Shown piece by piece: positions 9,342 through 17,959 of a stretch of DNA of 64,000 nt. Source of the stretch: JBBDWJ01 sp963824095 (GTDB lineage Bacteria > Acidobacteriota > Terriglobia > Bryobacterales > UBA6623); contig CAWGNS010000009.1 in NCBI GenBank assembly GCA_963824095.1, positions 186,001 through 250,000 on the forward strand, given 5' to 3'. Every line of letters starts with the position of its first letter. The stretch's first letter is position 1. The notes beneath the pieces were generated by a model. It saw only the letters and a list, made by a program, of their open reading frames with translations, did not search any database and was not told the DNA's origin. The translations under genes and the position numbers were made by a program.

Positions 9342-9695
9342 TTACTCCGTCGCCGGGCGCAGCACTCGGTTGATGGCGCGCACCAGTTCGTCCCAGCGGC
9401 TGGTTTGCGCTTCGAGTTGCTTACGGCCGACACGTGTCAGGCGGTAGTAGCGCGCCCGGCGGTTGTTTTCCGACGTACCCCAGAACGAGGCGATCCAGCC
9501 GCGATCCTCGAGCCGGTGCAGCGCGGGGTAGAGCGAGCCGTGCTCCACCTGCAGCACGTCATCGGAGCGATGCTCGATGGCGTGCGCAATGGTGTGGCCG
9601 TGCGCCGGCCCCAACGCCAGGGTCTTGAGAATCAGCAGATCGAGCGTGCCTTGCAGCAGCTCGCCTTCCAGGGGTGCGGAACCGCGTTTGGGCAT
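9342..9695 (-). CDS. PadR-family transcriptional regulator
   Basis: A 117-residue winged-helix regulator. The start at 9695 (MPKRGSAPLEGELLQG) gives the usual family N-terminus. The recognisable core is LLQGTLDLLILKTLALGP, then the turn HGHTIAHAIEHR and the wing QVEHGSLYPALHRLEDRGWI, with a short C-terminal dimerisation helix. PadR-ADOP pairs are a standard acidobacterial arrangement, and the neighbouring 902-aa permease is the likely target. The ORF extends 10 codons upstream, but that part lacks family similarity. A GTATAC palindrome lies about 10 bp upstream of the ATG and could be the self-regulatory site. The inducing ligand is unknown. Confidence 0.88.
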   Translation of the reverse strand: MPKRGSAPLEGELLQGTLDLLILKTLALGPAHGHTIAHAIEHRSDDVLQVEHGSLYPALHRLEDRGWIASFWGTSENNRRARYYRLTRVGRKQLEAQTSRWDELVRAINRVLRPATE

Positions 9696-9843
9696 GGCAG
9701 TCGTCAGTATACTCCAGAAGATCATCTATGGGAAAGAGCAGGCCGGATGACGGCAAAAAATCATTCGACGGCCCAAGATCTGCTTCGTTAGGCGGGGCGC
9801 TCTAAGAGATCATCTATGGGAATGGAGCTTCTTCGGGAAGTAG

Positions 9844-9868
9844 AGACAGGCGCTCCCGCCTGTCCCCC
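9844..9868. repeat. Palindromic repeat, family 2
   Basis: GACAGGCG and CGCCTGTC form the stem around the short loop CTCC. Confidence 0.6.
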
Positions 9869-9962
9869 GGCGCGAAGCGCCGAGGGTTCCCTTGTACCGG
9901 CAGTAGTCGGGACCAAGGCAACAGAGAGGAGAAGTGGCGGAAGAAAACGATCAGCAAACAGA

Positions 9963-9985
9963 GCACAGATAGGATTGTCTGTGCC
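9963..9985. repeat. Palindromic repeat, family 2
   Basis: GCACAGATAGGA and TTGTCTGTGC form an imperfect hairpin of the ACAGACA/TGTCTGT stem type. Confidence 0.6.
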
Positions 9986-10140
9986 GATGCCCCAAAAAAA
10001 CAGCCCCCTGGCCCAACCCCAATCCGAGCCACGTGCGTGAGCGAGCGGAGGTCTCGACTCTCTCAATCTCTAGCCCGCAAGGCTCACGAGCAGGGACAGC
10101 TCGACCTCAAGGTCGGCCGTGCCGGACGGAGGCCCGCGCC

Positions 10141-10196
10141 AGACTTACAGCAGAATGAAGACTTACAGCGGAGGTGAGGACTTACGGCTGAGGTGA
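10141..10196. repeat. Three tandem copies of an 18-19-bp unit
   Basis: Units are at 10141-10158, 10159-10177 and 10178-10196. The consensus is about AGACTTACAGCGGAGGTGA; the third copy has diverged at three positions. Confidence 0.7.
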
Positions 10197-10211
10197 AAAG
10201 GTCAAACTCGA

Positions 10212-10237
10212 GACACAGACAGGATTGTCTGTGCCAC
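10212..10237. repeat. Palindromic repeat, family 2
   Basis: ACACAGACAGG and TTGTCTGTG form the hairpin, followed by CCAC as in other copies. It lies 53 bp beyond the stop codon of the seven-repeat protein gene. Confidence 0.65.
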
Positions 10238-10289
10238 TTTATGCGGCGGGCGAGGCGCGCCGTAAACGCGCCTCGCCGCCGGATGCAAA

Positions 10290-12734
10290 CTACTGAACGT
10301 TGACCGTGACTCCCTCCGGGCTCGTAAATTCGCCCACTTTGAGAATCACTGGCACATCACCGGCTCCTTGCAGGCCCTCGGGCACATACACGTTGACCTG
10401 AAGGACGCCGGAAACCAGAGTCGGCGCGCCGCCGGCGTAGAATACCTCGGCCGGCATGCCGCCAATGGTCACCGAAACCGGCAGATTCGGCCGTGGCAGG
10501 TTGTTGGCGTCCACGACCGCGCCGTCATCGCCGGCCGGGGTCGTCTGGCCCTCGCCCGTCGCGAACAGAACGATCGCCTGGCCCGGTGAGGCCGGGTTGT
10601 CGGAGCCATTGACCGTGTAGGTCTGGGCGTCGGCGTCCCAGTTCAAAACGGCCGCCTGGCCCGACCCGGACTGGTCGAGCGTCAGCAGCGCGGGATCAGC
10701 CTCGACCACGTCGAGCTGCATCGTCTTAGTGAACGCGCCGGCCCACACCAACTGCACCGTAGTCGTTGACTTACCGGCCAGAGAATACGGCGCAATGACG
10801 TTGACCTGGTTGCCCGACAGATACAGAATCGTGGCCGGCTCGCCGTCAAACAGCACTTGCACGCCGCCCAGCCGATTCGTCACGTGATTGTTGTCCACGA
10901 CCAGCCCCAGTCCGGCGCCTGGTCCAAGGCCGAGCCCGAAGATACTCAGGATTTCACCCGGGCTGACCGGTCCCGATTGGAAGGAGCCGGCGCTGACAGC
11001 AGCCAGCAGACACGCGCCCGAAGCCGACTCGACATCGATCTTCGAAGCCGCGACCGAGCCATCCTCCTGAGCCGTGCCGCTGACATCGACGCACGATCCG
11101 AACCGCAGCGGCCCGTCGGTCGTATCGAGTTCGGTCTGGTCGGAGACCGCCACCTGTTGCATGGAGACGGTCCAGTCGCCGATCTGCCCATCGTTTGGTT
11201 TGGCCGTGACGATGCCGGCGAACTCCACCAGGTTCCCTTCCGCGCTGCAGTCATCGTCAGCGTGGGTGGTAACCTTCCGCGCCACCAGCGTGCCCTGGCC
11301 CATCTGCTTTCCCTCGACCTCCACGCAGGCGCCGGCCAGGAAATCGCCGGAGTCGGCGTTAAGCTCGGTGGCGGCCGAAACCGTCACGTCCGTTCCGCCG
11401 ATAACCCACTTGCCGAAATCCGTGCCCGGAGGCAGGCTGTCGATGGTCCCCGTAAGCTGCGTCAGCTCGGGCGGCCCCGGGAACGCCGCGCAGCCTTCAC
11501 TCAGCAGAGTGAGGCGCGACGCATTCACGATACCCGCCGCGAGAAGATTGCCTTCGGCTTCCACGCAAAGGCCGGTTTCCGGATCGCGCCCGTTGAACTC
11601 GACGGTCGTCGAATCGCCGACCAGCACGCTGCGGCCGCTGATCCGCCACACTCCGGTCGTTCCTTCGGGAGGAATGCTCTGCACCTGCCCCTGGAAGGTG
11701 ACCATCGTCTGGTCGGCCGGCGGCGCGCCGCAATCGAGCCCCAGCACGCGAACCTCGCGCGCCGTTACCGCGCCCATCTCGGCGCTGCCCTCGACTTCCA
11801 CGCAAACGCCCGGCAGAGCCGGCCCCAGTTCGAGATTCAACTCCGTCATGTCGTTGACGGTCACGTTGAGACCCATCACCGTCCACGGACCGGCGAGCGC
11901 GTTGTCAGGCACAGTTTCGATCTTGCCGCTGAACTCGACGTCGCTTGCATTGGGAGCCGCGCAGCCGCCCTCTTCGAGCACGCGCACCTGAGATGCCAGC
12001 AGTGCGCCGTTATCGTCGAGGCTTCCCTCGGCCTTCACGCAGGCGCCTGTCGCGGCGGCTCCTGCATCCGAATTGATCTCGGTGGTATCGGAAACACGCA
12101 CCGTCAGACCGGCCACCATCCAATCGCCCGCCGGACCGGGATCCGGCGCCGAATCGACGATGCCGCGCAGCTCGGCCGTACGGTCACTCGTGCCGCAGCC
12201 CTCGGTGCTCTCAATTTCCATCTCCGCGGCGCGCACGATGCCGTTGGCCAGCAGGGTTCCTTCCACTTCGACACAAGCGCCGGACTGAAAGGCTTCTTCG
12301 CTGCCGTCGAAATCGGTGAAACTATCCGACGACACATTCCAGTCGCCGACAACCCAGCTTCCGATCAGGCCCTCGGCGGGCACGGTGTTCACCAGGCCCT
12401 CGAACTTCACCTTCTGCGAGGCGGGGTTCTGGCCCACGCCACCGCAATCTTCGGGGTCTTTGGCAGAGAGCTGCGTCGCTTCGAGAGCGCCGCTGGCCGT
12501 CAACGGGCCTTCGGCTTCGACGCAGGCACCGAGTTGGAGCAGATCCGTCTCGGCGTTGATTTCCGTCGTCGCACCCACCGTTACCAGTTGGCCTCCGATC
12601 AACCAGTCGCCCAGGTTCCCCGCTTCAGGCAGGGCTTCGATAAATCCCTGCACTTGGGTCGAGCCTTGAGCGAAGGCTGCTGCCGGTGCGATAAGGCACA
12701 AGAGTAAAATCAGATTCAGTGCTTTTCTTTTCAT
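10290..12734 (-). CDS. Exported seven-repeat protein (DUF5666-like) with a TIGR03437-type C-terminus
   Basis: The start at 12734 follows GGAAAGGA and begins a signal peptide ending AAAFAQG, giving an 814-residue exported protein. Residues of about 24-570 are seven copies of a 75-80-residue unit. Each has a pattern like GxWxVGGxxVxV, TEIN, then GACVEVEG, and most have a second Cys near the unit end. This resembles the small beta-barrel of DUF5666. The last 230 residues (SAGSFQSGPVSPGEILSIFG onward, with NQVNVIAPY and GEGQTTPAGDDG) match the Ig-like C-terminal domain typical of Solibacter proteins (TIGR03437). The protein is probably at the cell surface or secreted. Ligands and function are unknown. 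The paired cysteines suggest disulfides within units. Confidence 0.82.
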   Translation of the reverse strand: MKRKALNLILLLCLIAPAAAFAQGSTQVQGFIEALPEAGNLGDWLIGGQLVTVGATTEINAETDLLQLGACVEAEGPLTASGALEATQLSAKDPEDCGGVGQNPASQKVKFEGLVNTVPAEGLIGSWVVGDWNVSSDSFTDFDGSEEAFQSGACVEVEGTLLANGIVRAAEMEIESTEGCGTSDRTAELRGIVDSAPDPGPAGDWMVAGLTVRVSDTTEINSDAGAAATGACVKAEGSLDDNGALLASQVRVLEEGGCAAPNASDVEFSGKIETVPDNALAGPWTVMGLNVTVNDMTELNLELGPALPGVCVEVEGSAEMGAVTAREVRVLGLDCGAPPADQTMVTFQGQVQSIPPEGTTGVWRISGRSVLVGDSTTVEFNGRDPETGLCVEAEGNLLAAGIVNASRLTLLSEGCAAFPGPPELTQLTGTIDSLPPGTDFGKWVIGGTDVTVSAATELNADSGDFLAGACVEVEGKQMGQGTLVARKVTTHADDDCSAEGNLVEFAGIVTAKPNDGQIGDWTVSMQQVAVSDQTELDTTDGPLRFGSCVDVSGTAQEDGSVAASKIDVESASGACLLAAVSAGSFQSGPVSPGEILSIFGLGLGPGAGLGLVVDNNHVTNRLGGVQVLFDGEPATILYLSGNQVNVIAPYSLAGKSTTTVQLVWAGAFTKTMQLDVVEADPALLTLDQSGSGQAAVLNWDADAQTYTVNGSDNPASPGQAIVLFATGEGQTTPAGDDGAVVDANNLPRPNLPVSVTIGGMPAEVFYAGGAPTLVSGVLQVNVYVPEGLQGAGDVPVILKVGEFTSPEGVTVNVQ

Positions 12735-13043
12735 GTGTTTTCCTTTCCAAATGCGGGCGCAGCTTCGGAGTGTGAAATCGAAGTACCAAACAGGACGCGC
12801 ACCACGCGCGTTCGAAGACGGCAGGGGCGGGCCTCGCGGCAAGGAGGGCGCGGGACATCTTTCAATGCAACCCCTGGGCCAGATGTACGGAGCAGGCGAT
12901 GTACTTGACTAGAGAGTGAATCGGAAAAGACTGTTACAGCGAAGTTGCGTCAGAGTGCGACAGGCGTGAGGCGTTGTGTCTCAGTCGAGACATTCGTGTA
13001 GTACGTTCAGTACTTTCTGCTGGATTCGTGCGGATCGTCCATT
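12735..13043. other. 309-bp intergenic interval
   Basis: No gene seen. It contains a short palindrome TGTCTCAGTCGAGACA near 12977-12992. It should include the promoter of the minus-strand repeat-protein gene, but no clear -35/-10 pair could be picked. Confidence 0.4.
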
Positions 13044-13904
13044 TTATTGGATCAGCAGCCGCTCGCCCGGCTGCATGACCTTGTAGCGTTCTTGCATCGG
13101 CTTGGACAAAAGATTGAAAACCTCACCAACGTAACCGTGCGTCCAATAGCGGTTTTGGGGCGTCTCGATGTAGGTATCGCGGTGTTGCGGAAGAATGTAG
13201 TCGGGCTGCAGCTCATTGATCAGAATCACCGAGCGGTCGATGTACATGTTGTGCTCGGTAGGCGAGACGAACAGCACGTCGACGTGCTTCAGGAACAGGT
13301 GATCCTCGAGCAGCACCGAGTCGCCCGGCTGCAGGAAGGTCTTGCCGCCGATGGTGATCACGTAGCCGCAGTCTTCGAGGTTGGCCTGGAAGTGTACGGC
13401 GAATTTCGGATTGCCGTGCAGGGCGCGGATCGGCTGAATCCGCACGCCTTCCATCTCGAACGGCTCCTCCCTCGGCGTCGCCACACGGACGCGCGAATCG
13501 GCGATGCCAAGCTTGTGCGCGATCTCGACGCAGCTTTTCGGAATCACGAACGTGCAGTGCCCCTGTTCGAACAAGGCTTTCGACGTCGCGCGGTGGAAGT
13601 GGTCGCCGTGGCCGTGGGTGATGAAGGAGATATTCAGCTCCTTGGCGAGATCCGCGGAAGAAATCGGCGTCGGGAACTTCCGCTCGGGCTCCTCGAGAAC
13701 AAGATCGGTTCCGATCAGCGTATCGCCGGATTTGATCAGCCAGCCGTCATGGCCCAGCCACCAGACGGCGACGCCGGAGTGATGCGCGCGAATCTGCTCG
13801 AGTAAACTCCCCGCCGGACGATCGCGGCCGGGCTGCGGCTGGGCGTGAGCTGTCGCCGCGGCAGCCAGGAGGATAGTGCAAACGAGCTTCACGAGCCTTG
13901 ACAT
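13044..13904 (-). CDS. Exported metallo-beta-lactamase-fold hydrolase
   Basis: The start at 13904 gives a signal peptide (MSRLVKLVCTILLAAAATAH) and a 286-residue protein. The longer reading frame upstream is not coding-like. The zinc motif is THGHGDHFH (96-104), with further ligands expected at ALHGNPKF and in LQPGDS. WWLGHDGWLIKSG and PTEHNMY resemble the UlaG-like branch of the superfamily. The enzyme should hydrolyse an ester or phosphate bond outside the cytoplasm; the substrate is not predictable. It lies 122 bp beyond the stop codon of the CPBP gene on the same strand. Confidence 0.78.
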   Translation of the reverse strand: MSRLVKLVCTILLAAAATAHAQPQPGRDRPAGSLLEQIRAHHSGVAVWWLGHDGWLIKSGDTLIGTDLVLEEPERKFPTPISSADLAKELNISFITHGHGDHFHRATSKALFEQGHCTFVIPKSCVEIAHKLGIADSRVRVATPREEPFEMEGVRIQPIRALHGNPKFAVHFQANLEDCGYVITIGGKTFLQPGDSVLLEDHLFLKHVDVLFVSPTEHNMYIDRSVILINELQPDYILPQHRDTYIETPQNRYWTHGYVGEVFNLLSKPMQERYKVMQPGERLLIQ

Positions 13905-14026
13905 GGGCAAAGCGGTTTCTCCTTCGGCAAATCGATGGGGCCAGTATACATCCTGCAGGCCCGGGGAATGTGTCCAACAGGCTATAGGAAGTTCCGCCCG
14001 GAACCGAGCCCTCAAGGAGAGTGCGC

Positions 14027-14647
14027 TTAAGGAGAGTAATAGCCGGGACCGATGCGAAACCCGTGATGCCAGTCCCACGGAGTCAGCTCGTAAAGCAGCG
14101 CGGCAAACAGGAACTGCACCAGCGCCAGAGCGATGACGCTCGGCCAGCGCTCGAAAAGATAGCTGGAAATCGCGCCCCAAAAGGCGGTAGCCGGCACGAG
14201 CACGGGGTTAGGCCAATGCACGATGCCAAAGATCATCCCCGCCAATAGCCACGGGGGCTTGGCGGGCGCTTCATCGTGCGCGGCGCTGTCGCGGATGCGC
14301 CGATAGATCAGGTTCTGATAGACGGTCTGTTGCACGCAGCACCAGGCGAAATAGACGGCGCCGCGCGCCAGCAGTTGCGGATCGGCGAAGCGTTCCTGCA
14401 GCGTCAGCGCGAGCCCCAGCAGCGCCGCCGGCCACAGGTAGCGCCAGTCGGCGAGGGCCCGCAACAAAGGGCCCAACGAGAAACCCGAGACAGCGAGCGT
14501 GTCGCCGTGCACGAAGTACGCCGCGACGGCCCAGCCCACCAGCAACCACACGCTCGCCGGGGCGCGGAAACGAAGCACCCAGATGTAGACGAGCACCGCC
14601 GCGCTGAACGCAAGCGCTTCGAACACGCCGCTATTAGTGCGCCGCAA
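14027..14647 (-). CDS. CPBP-family membrane protein with degenerate protease motif
   Basis: 206 residues with about five membrane helices. It aligns with CPBP (Abi) intramembrane glutamic proteases, but motif 1, normally EExxxRG, reads QQTVYQN (106-112), so both catalytic glutamates are replaced by Gln and the Arg-Gly is lost. A histidine of motif 2 survives in GIVHWPNP. The start overlaps the end of the upstream CPBP gene by 14 bp, so the two are translated together. It is probably an inactive partner or regulator of the active neighbour rather than a protease. Confidence 0.7.
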   Translation of the reverse strand: MRRTNSGVFEALAFSAAVLVYIWVLRFRAPASVWLLVGWAVAAYFVHGDTLAVSGFSLGPLLRALADWRYLWPAALLGLALTLQERFADPQLLARGAVYFAWCCVQQTVYQNLIYRRIRDSAAHDEAPAKPPWLLAGMIFGIVHWPNPVLVPATAFWGAISSYLFERWPSVIALALVQFLFAALLYELTPWDWHHGFRIGPGYYSP

Positions 14648-15614
14648 ACCAGGTTCTCCATAGTGCGTCGACCAGCGCGTGCGTCACCGCCGAAGCCACC
14701 AGACTACGCGTCGAGCGCCATGCCGAGCCGTAAAACCAACCGGCGATCGAGGCCAGCAACACATAGCGCCAGTTCGGAAAGCCGTGCAGGATGTGCATCA
14801 ACCCGAACAGCGCCGCCGCGACCGCCTGCGCGCCATAGCGCGAGCCCCAGGATCCTTCGAGCAGGTTCTGCAGCACGCCCCGGAACAGAAATTCCTCGGG
14901 CACGGCGATGAACACAAAAATCGTCACGCAATCGAACAGGAACTGCCAGGGGCCCTGCCAGCGCGGATTCCAGGCGATGAAATGCATCGCTAGGCCGAGC
15001 GGAATACCGATCAGCGAGAACAGCGCAAGGTTCGAGAGGGCCGCGCCGCCGATGGCGGTGGAGAATCGCGCTTCGTAGCCGGCGCCCTCGGTGTGGCGGA
15101 AAATCAGGTACGCCCAGGCCCCCACCACGACAACGAACAGGCGCGCCATGAAGTCGAGGTTGACGGGAACGTTCCACAGCCCGCCGAGCCAGCCAGCCAG
15201 CACCGGCGTTGCCAGCCAGACGAGCGCGACGGCGTCTTGCCACGAGAGCCCTTGCGGGCGAGACGGCGGGAATAGCGCGAACAACAGGATGGGTACCGAG
15301 GCCATCGCCGCCAGGCGGCCGAGGGCGGCCCAGGAAAAATCGCCCGCGCCGAGCGCGTAGGCGCAGTAGGGCGCCAGCAGCAGCCCCAACGCGAGCAGCG
15401 TCCCGCGCAGTCCGCCAAAGCGCTTCCGGGCGCGCTCGCGCAAGTCAGGGAACGCCGGCAGCAGCCACAGCCCGCCCAGCAGCAGCAGGCAGACACAGAT
15501 TCCCGCAAGGGCCGGCGCGTTCAGCGGGTAGCGCCGGATCTGCATCGCCGCGCTGACCCCGAAGAAGAGTGCGAACGAGGTGTAGACGAGTAGCGGCCTC
15601 ACCTTCTCTATCAT
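14634..15614 (-). CDS. CPBP-family intramembrane glutamic protease
   Basis: 326 residues, about eight membrane helices. The catalytic motifs are intact: PEEFLFRG (239-246), FGLMHILHG (270-278) and a third His in SAVTHALVD (309-317). The family cleaves within the membrane; bacterial members work in peptide self-immunity, signalling or surface-protein anchoring, and eukaryotic relatives (Rce1) process prenylated proteins. The substrate is unknown. The N-terminal 160 residues add extra helices not needed for the core. The gene overlaps the degenerate CPBP gene downstream. It is divergent from the PfkB kinase gene, with 87 bp between starts. Confidence 0.8.
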   Translation of the reverse strand: MIEKVRPLLVYTSFALFFGVSAAMQIRRYPLNAPALAGICVCLLLLGGLWLLPAFPDLRERARKRFGGLRGTLLALGLLLAPYCAYALGAGDFSWAALGRLAAMASVPILLFALFPPSRPQGLSWQDAVALVWLATPVLAGWLGGLWNVPVNLDFMARLFVVVVGAWAYLIFRHTEGAGYEARFSTAIGGAALSNLALFSLIGIPLGLAMHFIAWNPRWQGPWQFLFDCVTIFVFIAVPEEFLFRGVLQNLLEGSWGSRYGAQAVAAALFGLMHILHGFPNWRYVLLASIAGWFYGSAWRSTRSLVASAVTHALVDALWRTWFAAH

Positions 15615-15701
15615 GCGCCAGAGCGGACCGGATTGGCTTTCTGCCGCGCCCCCCGAAGCCGTCTGCCGAACCCACCCCAGCTACGCTACGATGATCGTTT
15701 C

Positions 15702-16628
15702 ATGATCCTCACGCTTACCTTGAATCCGGCGATCGACCTGACGATCACCACCAACCGCATTGTCTACGACGACCGCACCTTCATACTGTCCGAGAAGGAG
15801 TACGCCGGCGGGAAGGGCATCAACGCGGCACAGGTGATCTATTCCTACAACGGCGACGTGCACGCCATCGCACCGATCGGCGGCCAGACTGGGAAACGGC
15901 TGGCCGACCTGCTGGCCGCGGCGCGCATTCCGGTGACGCTGATTCCGGTTTCGGGCGAGACCCGGCGCAATTTCGCGATCATCGACGAGCAGGGCCTGAT
16001 GATCAAGCTCGACCAGCCCGGCTCGACGCTGAGCGACGAAGAGTTGCAGCGCGTCGAAGACGCCCTGCGCGAGCATCTGCCGCGGGCCTCGTGGCTGATG
16101 CTCAACGGCAGCCTGCCGCCCAAAGCGCCGCCCGATTTCTATTCGCGGCTGATCCGACTGGCCCGCGAGCACGGCGTTTCGACGACCATCGATTCCAGCG
16201 GGGAAGCGCTGCGGGTGGGGCTCGAGGCCGGGCCTTCGCTCGCCAAGCCCAACCGTCCCGAGGCCGAGCGTCTGCTCGACCGCACAATCCTGTCGGAGGC
16301 ACAGGCCGCCGCCGCCGCCCGCGACATTCAAAAGATGGGCGCCGAACGGGTAATTCTGTCGTTGGGAAGCCAGGGCGCGATCGGGGCGTGGGAGGACGGG
16401 CTGCTGCGTGCGGTGCTGCCGGCGGTGCAAACCGGCTGCGCGATCGGGGCCGGCGACGTGCTCGCCGCCGTCTGCGTGCTCGGCCTCACCCAGGGGCTGA
16501 GTTTTCCGGAAGCGTTTCGCTGGGCCGTGGCCGCCGCCACCGCGGCCGCCTCCAACCCGGGGCTTACTTTTGCCCCTCCCGACCAGACGGAGTCGATGCG
16601 TGCTCAGATTGAGCTGCGTTCGATCTGA
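15702..16628 (+). CDS. PfkB-family sugar kinase, 1-phosphofructokinase-like
   Basis: The start ATG at 15702 gives 308 residues with the canonical MILTLTLNPAIDLT N-terminus of the FruK/LacC/PfkB branch. The sugar-binding GGKGIN (36-41) and the ATP/catalytic GAGDVLAA (249-256, base Asp252) are present. Members phosphorylate fructose-1-phosphate, fructose-6-phosphate or tagatose-6-phosphate using ATP. No phosphotransferase system gene is nearby, so a role as a minor 6-phosphofructokinase is as likely as FruK. The last 65 bp overlap, on the opposite strand, the 3-prime end of the lipoprotein gene. Confidence 0.82.
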   Translation: MILTLTLNPAIDLTITTNRIVYDDRTFILSEKEYAGGKGINAAQVIYSYNGDVHAIAPIGGQTGKRLADLLAAARIPVTLIPVSGETRRNFAIIDEQGLMIKLDQPGSTLSDEELQRVEDALREHLPRASWLMLNGSLPPKAPPDFYSRLIRLAREHGVSTTIDSSGEALRVGLEAGPSLAKPNRPEAERLLDRTILSEAQAAAAARDIQKMGAERVILSLGSQGAIGAWEDGLLRAVLPAVQTGCAIGAGDVLAAVCVLGLTQGLSFPEAFRWAVAAATAAASNPGLTFAPPDQTESMRAQIELRSI

Positions 16629-17313
16629 GCTGCGTGTCGATGCCGTCGGCCAGTTGGCCCACCGCCGTGCGCATCGCCGTGCTCATCTGCTCGACCACGG
16701 CCTTCACGTCGGCGGTCGCGACCGGACCGGTTGACTCGGCGCTATCGCTCCAGACCGGCCGGTTGGTGGCGGTATCGATCAGTTGCGCCGAGATCTTGAC
16801 CTTGACCGAAACCCCGCCACCGTAGTCGACCTCTTCGAGCTGGTCGAGCTGCCCGCGGATCACGTAATCGGCGTTGGTGCGGCCCTCGAACGGAACCACG
16901 CGGTCGAAAGTCCCCTTGGCGCGCAGTTGATTGAGCAGTGACCGCAGAATGGTTTCGCGCGGATCCTCGGCCCAGCGGTGGTATTCGTAAAAGCCGACCT
17001 GGTTGGCGCTCTCGCGATACACGATGCGGTCTTGCATCAGCATTTCCGAGCCGCGGAACGGCATCACGACCGCCGTGTAGGGCAGCGTATCGGCTGGTTT
17101 GGCCTGGGGGGCAGGCAGGTCGAGCACGTAGTAGTTGGTGGGCGGAATTTTGCCGCCGCAGGAAGCCAGCAGGGCCAGCGCCACCAGCGCCAGCAGGCCG
17201 AGCGAAAGCCTGACCCGGGCGGCTTCGCGCGGCGCCGGAAACGGCGAACGGCCGCATGCGGCCTCGCGGTGGATACGGTTCGCCGGCCGGCCGGCGCCAA
17301 CGGACAGCTTCAT
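16564..17313 (-). CDS. ABC-transport auxiliary lipoprotein (PqiC/LptE-like DUF330 type)
   Basis: 249 residues. A hydrophobic stretch ends in the lipobox LLASCGG (Cys52), so the mature protein is lipid-anchored. PPTNYYVLDLPAP just after the Cys and the alpha/beta domain that follows (IVYRESANQVGFYEYHRWAE...) are typical of the ABC_trans_aux family. These partner MCE/Mla or Pqi transporters that move lipids between membranes. No MCE or ATPase gene lies alongside, which is unusual. The chosen ATG at 17313 leaves a long Arg-rich n-region; no better start was found. The gene is divergent from the zinc-ribbon gene (69 bp between starts) and converges with the kinase gene, overlapping it by 65 bp. 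Confidence 0.75.
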   Translation of the reverse strand: MKLSVGAGRPANRIHREAACGRSPFPAPREAARVRLSLGLLALVALALLASCGGKIPPTNYYVLDLPAPQAKPADTLPYTAVVMPFRGSEMLMQDRIVYRESANQVGFYEYHRWAEDPRETILRSLLNQLRAKGTFDRVVPFEGRTNADYVIRGQLDQLEEVDYGGGVSVKVKISAQLIDTATNRPVWSDSAESTGPVATADVKAVVEQMSTAMRTAVGQLADGIDTQLRSNAAQSEHASTPSGREGQK

Positions 17314-17382
17314 TCCACCGCTCTCGAAACCCGGGCCGAACCCATTGATTCGTCGCATCTTCTGGAGTACTCTGCTCGTATT

Positions 17383-17694
17383 ATGGGCAACGTCGTGTTG
17401 AACTGCCACACCTGTGGGGCGCAAACCAAACTCCTGCCGGGGCAAAAAATTCAGCGTACCGAAACCTGCCCCAAGTGCGACTCCGACCTGCACTGCTGCC
17501 TGAACTGTCGCTTCTTCGACCCGGGCAGGAACAACCAGTGCTCCGAGCCGCAGGCCGAATGGGTGACCGAAAAGGGCCGCGCCAATTTTTGCGACTACTT
17601 CGAGCCCCGCACCACGATCGACCTGGTCAATCGCAGCGGCTCGACCCCGGACGACGCGCGCAACAAATTTGACTCGCTGTTCAAGAAGCGCTGA
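17383..17694 (+). CDS. Small Cys-rich zinc-ribbon protein
   Basis: 103 residues. Nine cysteines: CHTCG (8-12), CPKC (29-32), HCCLNCRFFDP (37-47), Cys53 and NFCDYF (69-73). The pattern suggests a classic zinc ribbon followed by a second metal site. The C-terminal half (LHCCLNCRFFDP, CSEPQAEWV, ANFCDYF) is a widely conserved but uncharacterised module in Gram-negative bacteria. It is soluble and has no enzymatic motif; binding to nucleic acid or protein is the likely role. Its promoter must lie in the 69 bp shared with the divergent lipoprotein gene. Confidence 0.75.
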   Translation: MGNVVLNCHTCGAQTKLLPGQKIQRTETCPKCDSDLHCCLNCRFFDPGRNNQCSEPQAEWVTEKGRANFCDYFEPRTTIDLVNRSGSTPDDARNKFDSLFKKR

Positions 17695-17959
17695 GCGGAG
17701 AGCCGCTTTCAGCCGGGCCGCCACAGTCTGCTACCGAGAGCCCGTATCCGGCAGCCTGCAGCCTCAGCGCATTCGTCAAACCGTTTATTGTAGAGCAAAC
17801 GGCGCTAAGCTCGCTGGATCGAATGGCTTGCGAAAGACCGTGTGCTGGTTTTGCGGGGGTTGCCCAAGCGGCGGGAAATCCCGGCCAGCGAACTTCAACG
17901 GACCACCACGATCCGGCCTGCCGACGCGCCTGGAGACTAGCACCCACCCCGCCCCACCT

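Larger units (their letters stand above)
9696..10289. other. 594-bp gene-free interval packed with small repeats
   Basis: No convincing reading frame. It holds two direct copies of AGATCATCTATGGGAA (near 9718 and 9807), three family 2 palindromes (9844-9868, 9963-9985, 10212-10237), a half copy of the family 1 arm near 10020, and a three-unit tandem repeat at 10141-10196. It separates padR (5-prime side) from the 3-prime end of the repeat-protein gene. Confidence 0.6.

Noticed and set aside
10857..12707. 616-codon plus-strand ORF opposite the seven-repeat protein
   Set aside because: Antisense shadow of a GC-rich gene; the minus strand has a signal peptide, repeats and a known C-terminal domain.
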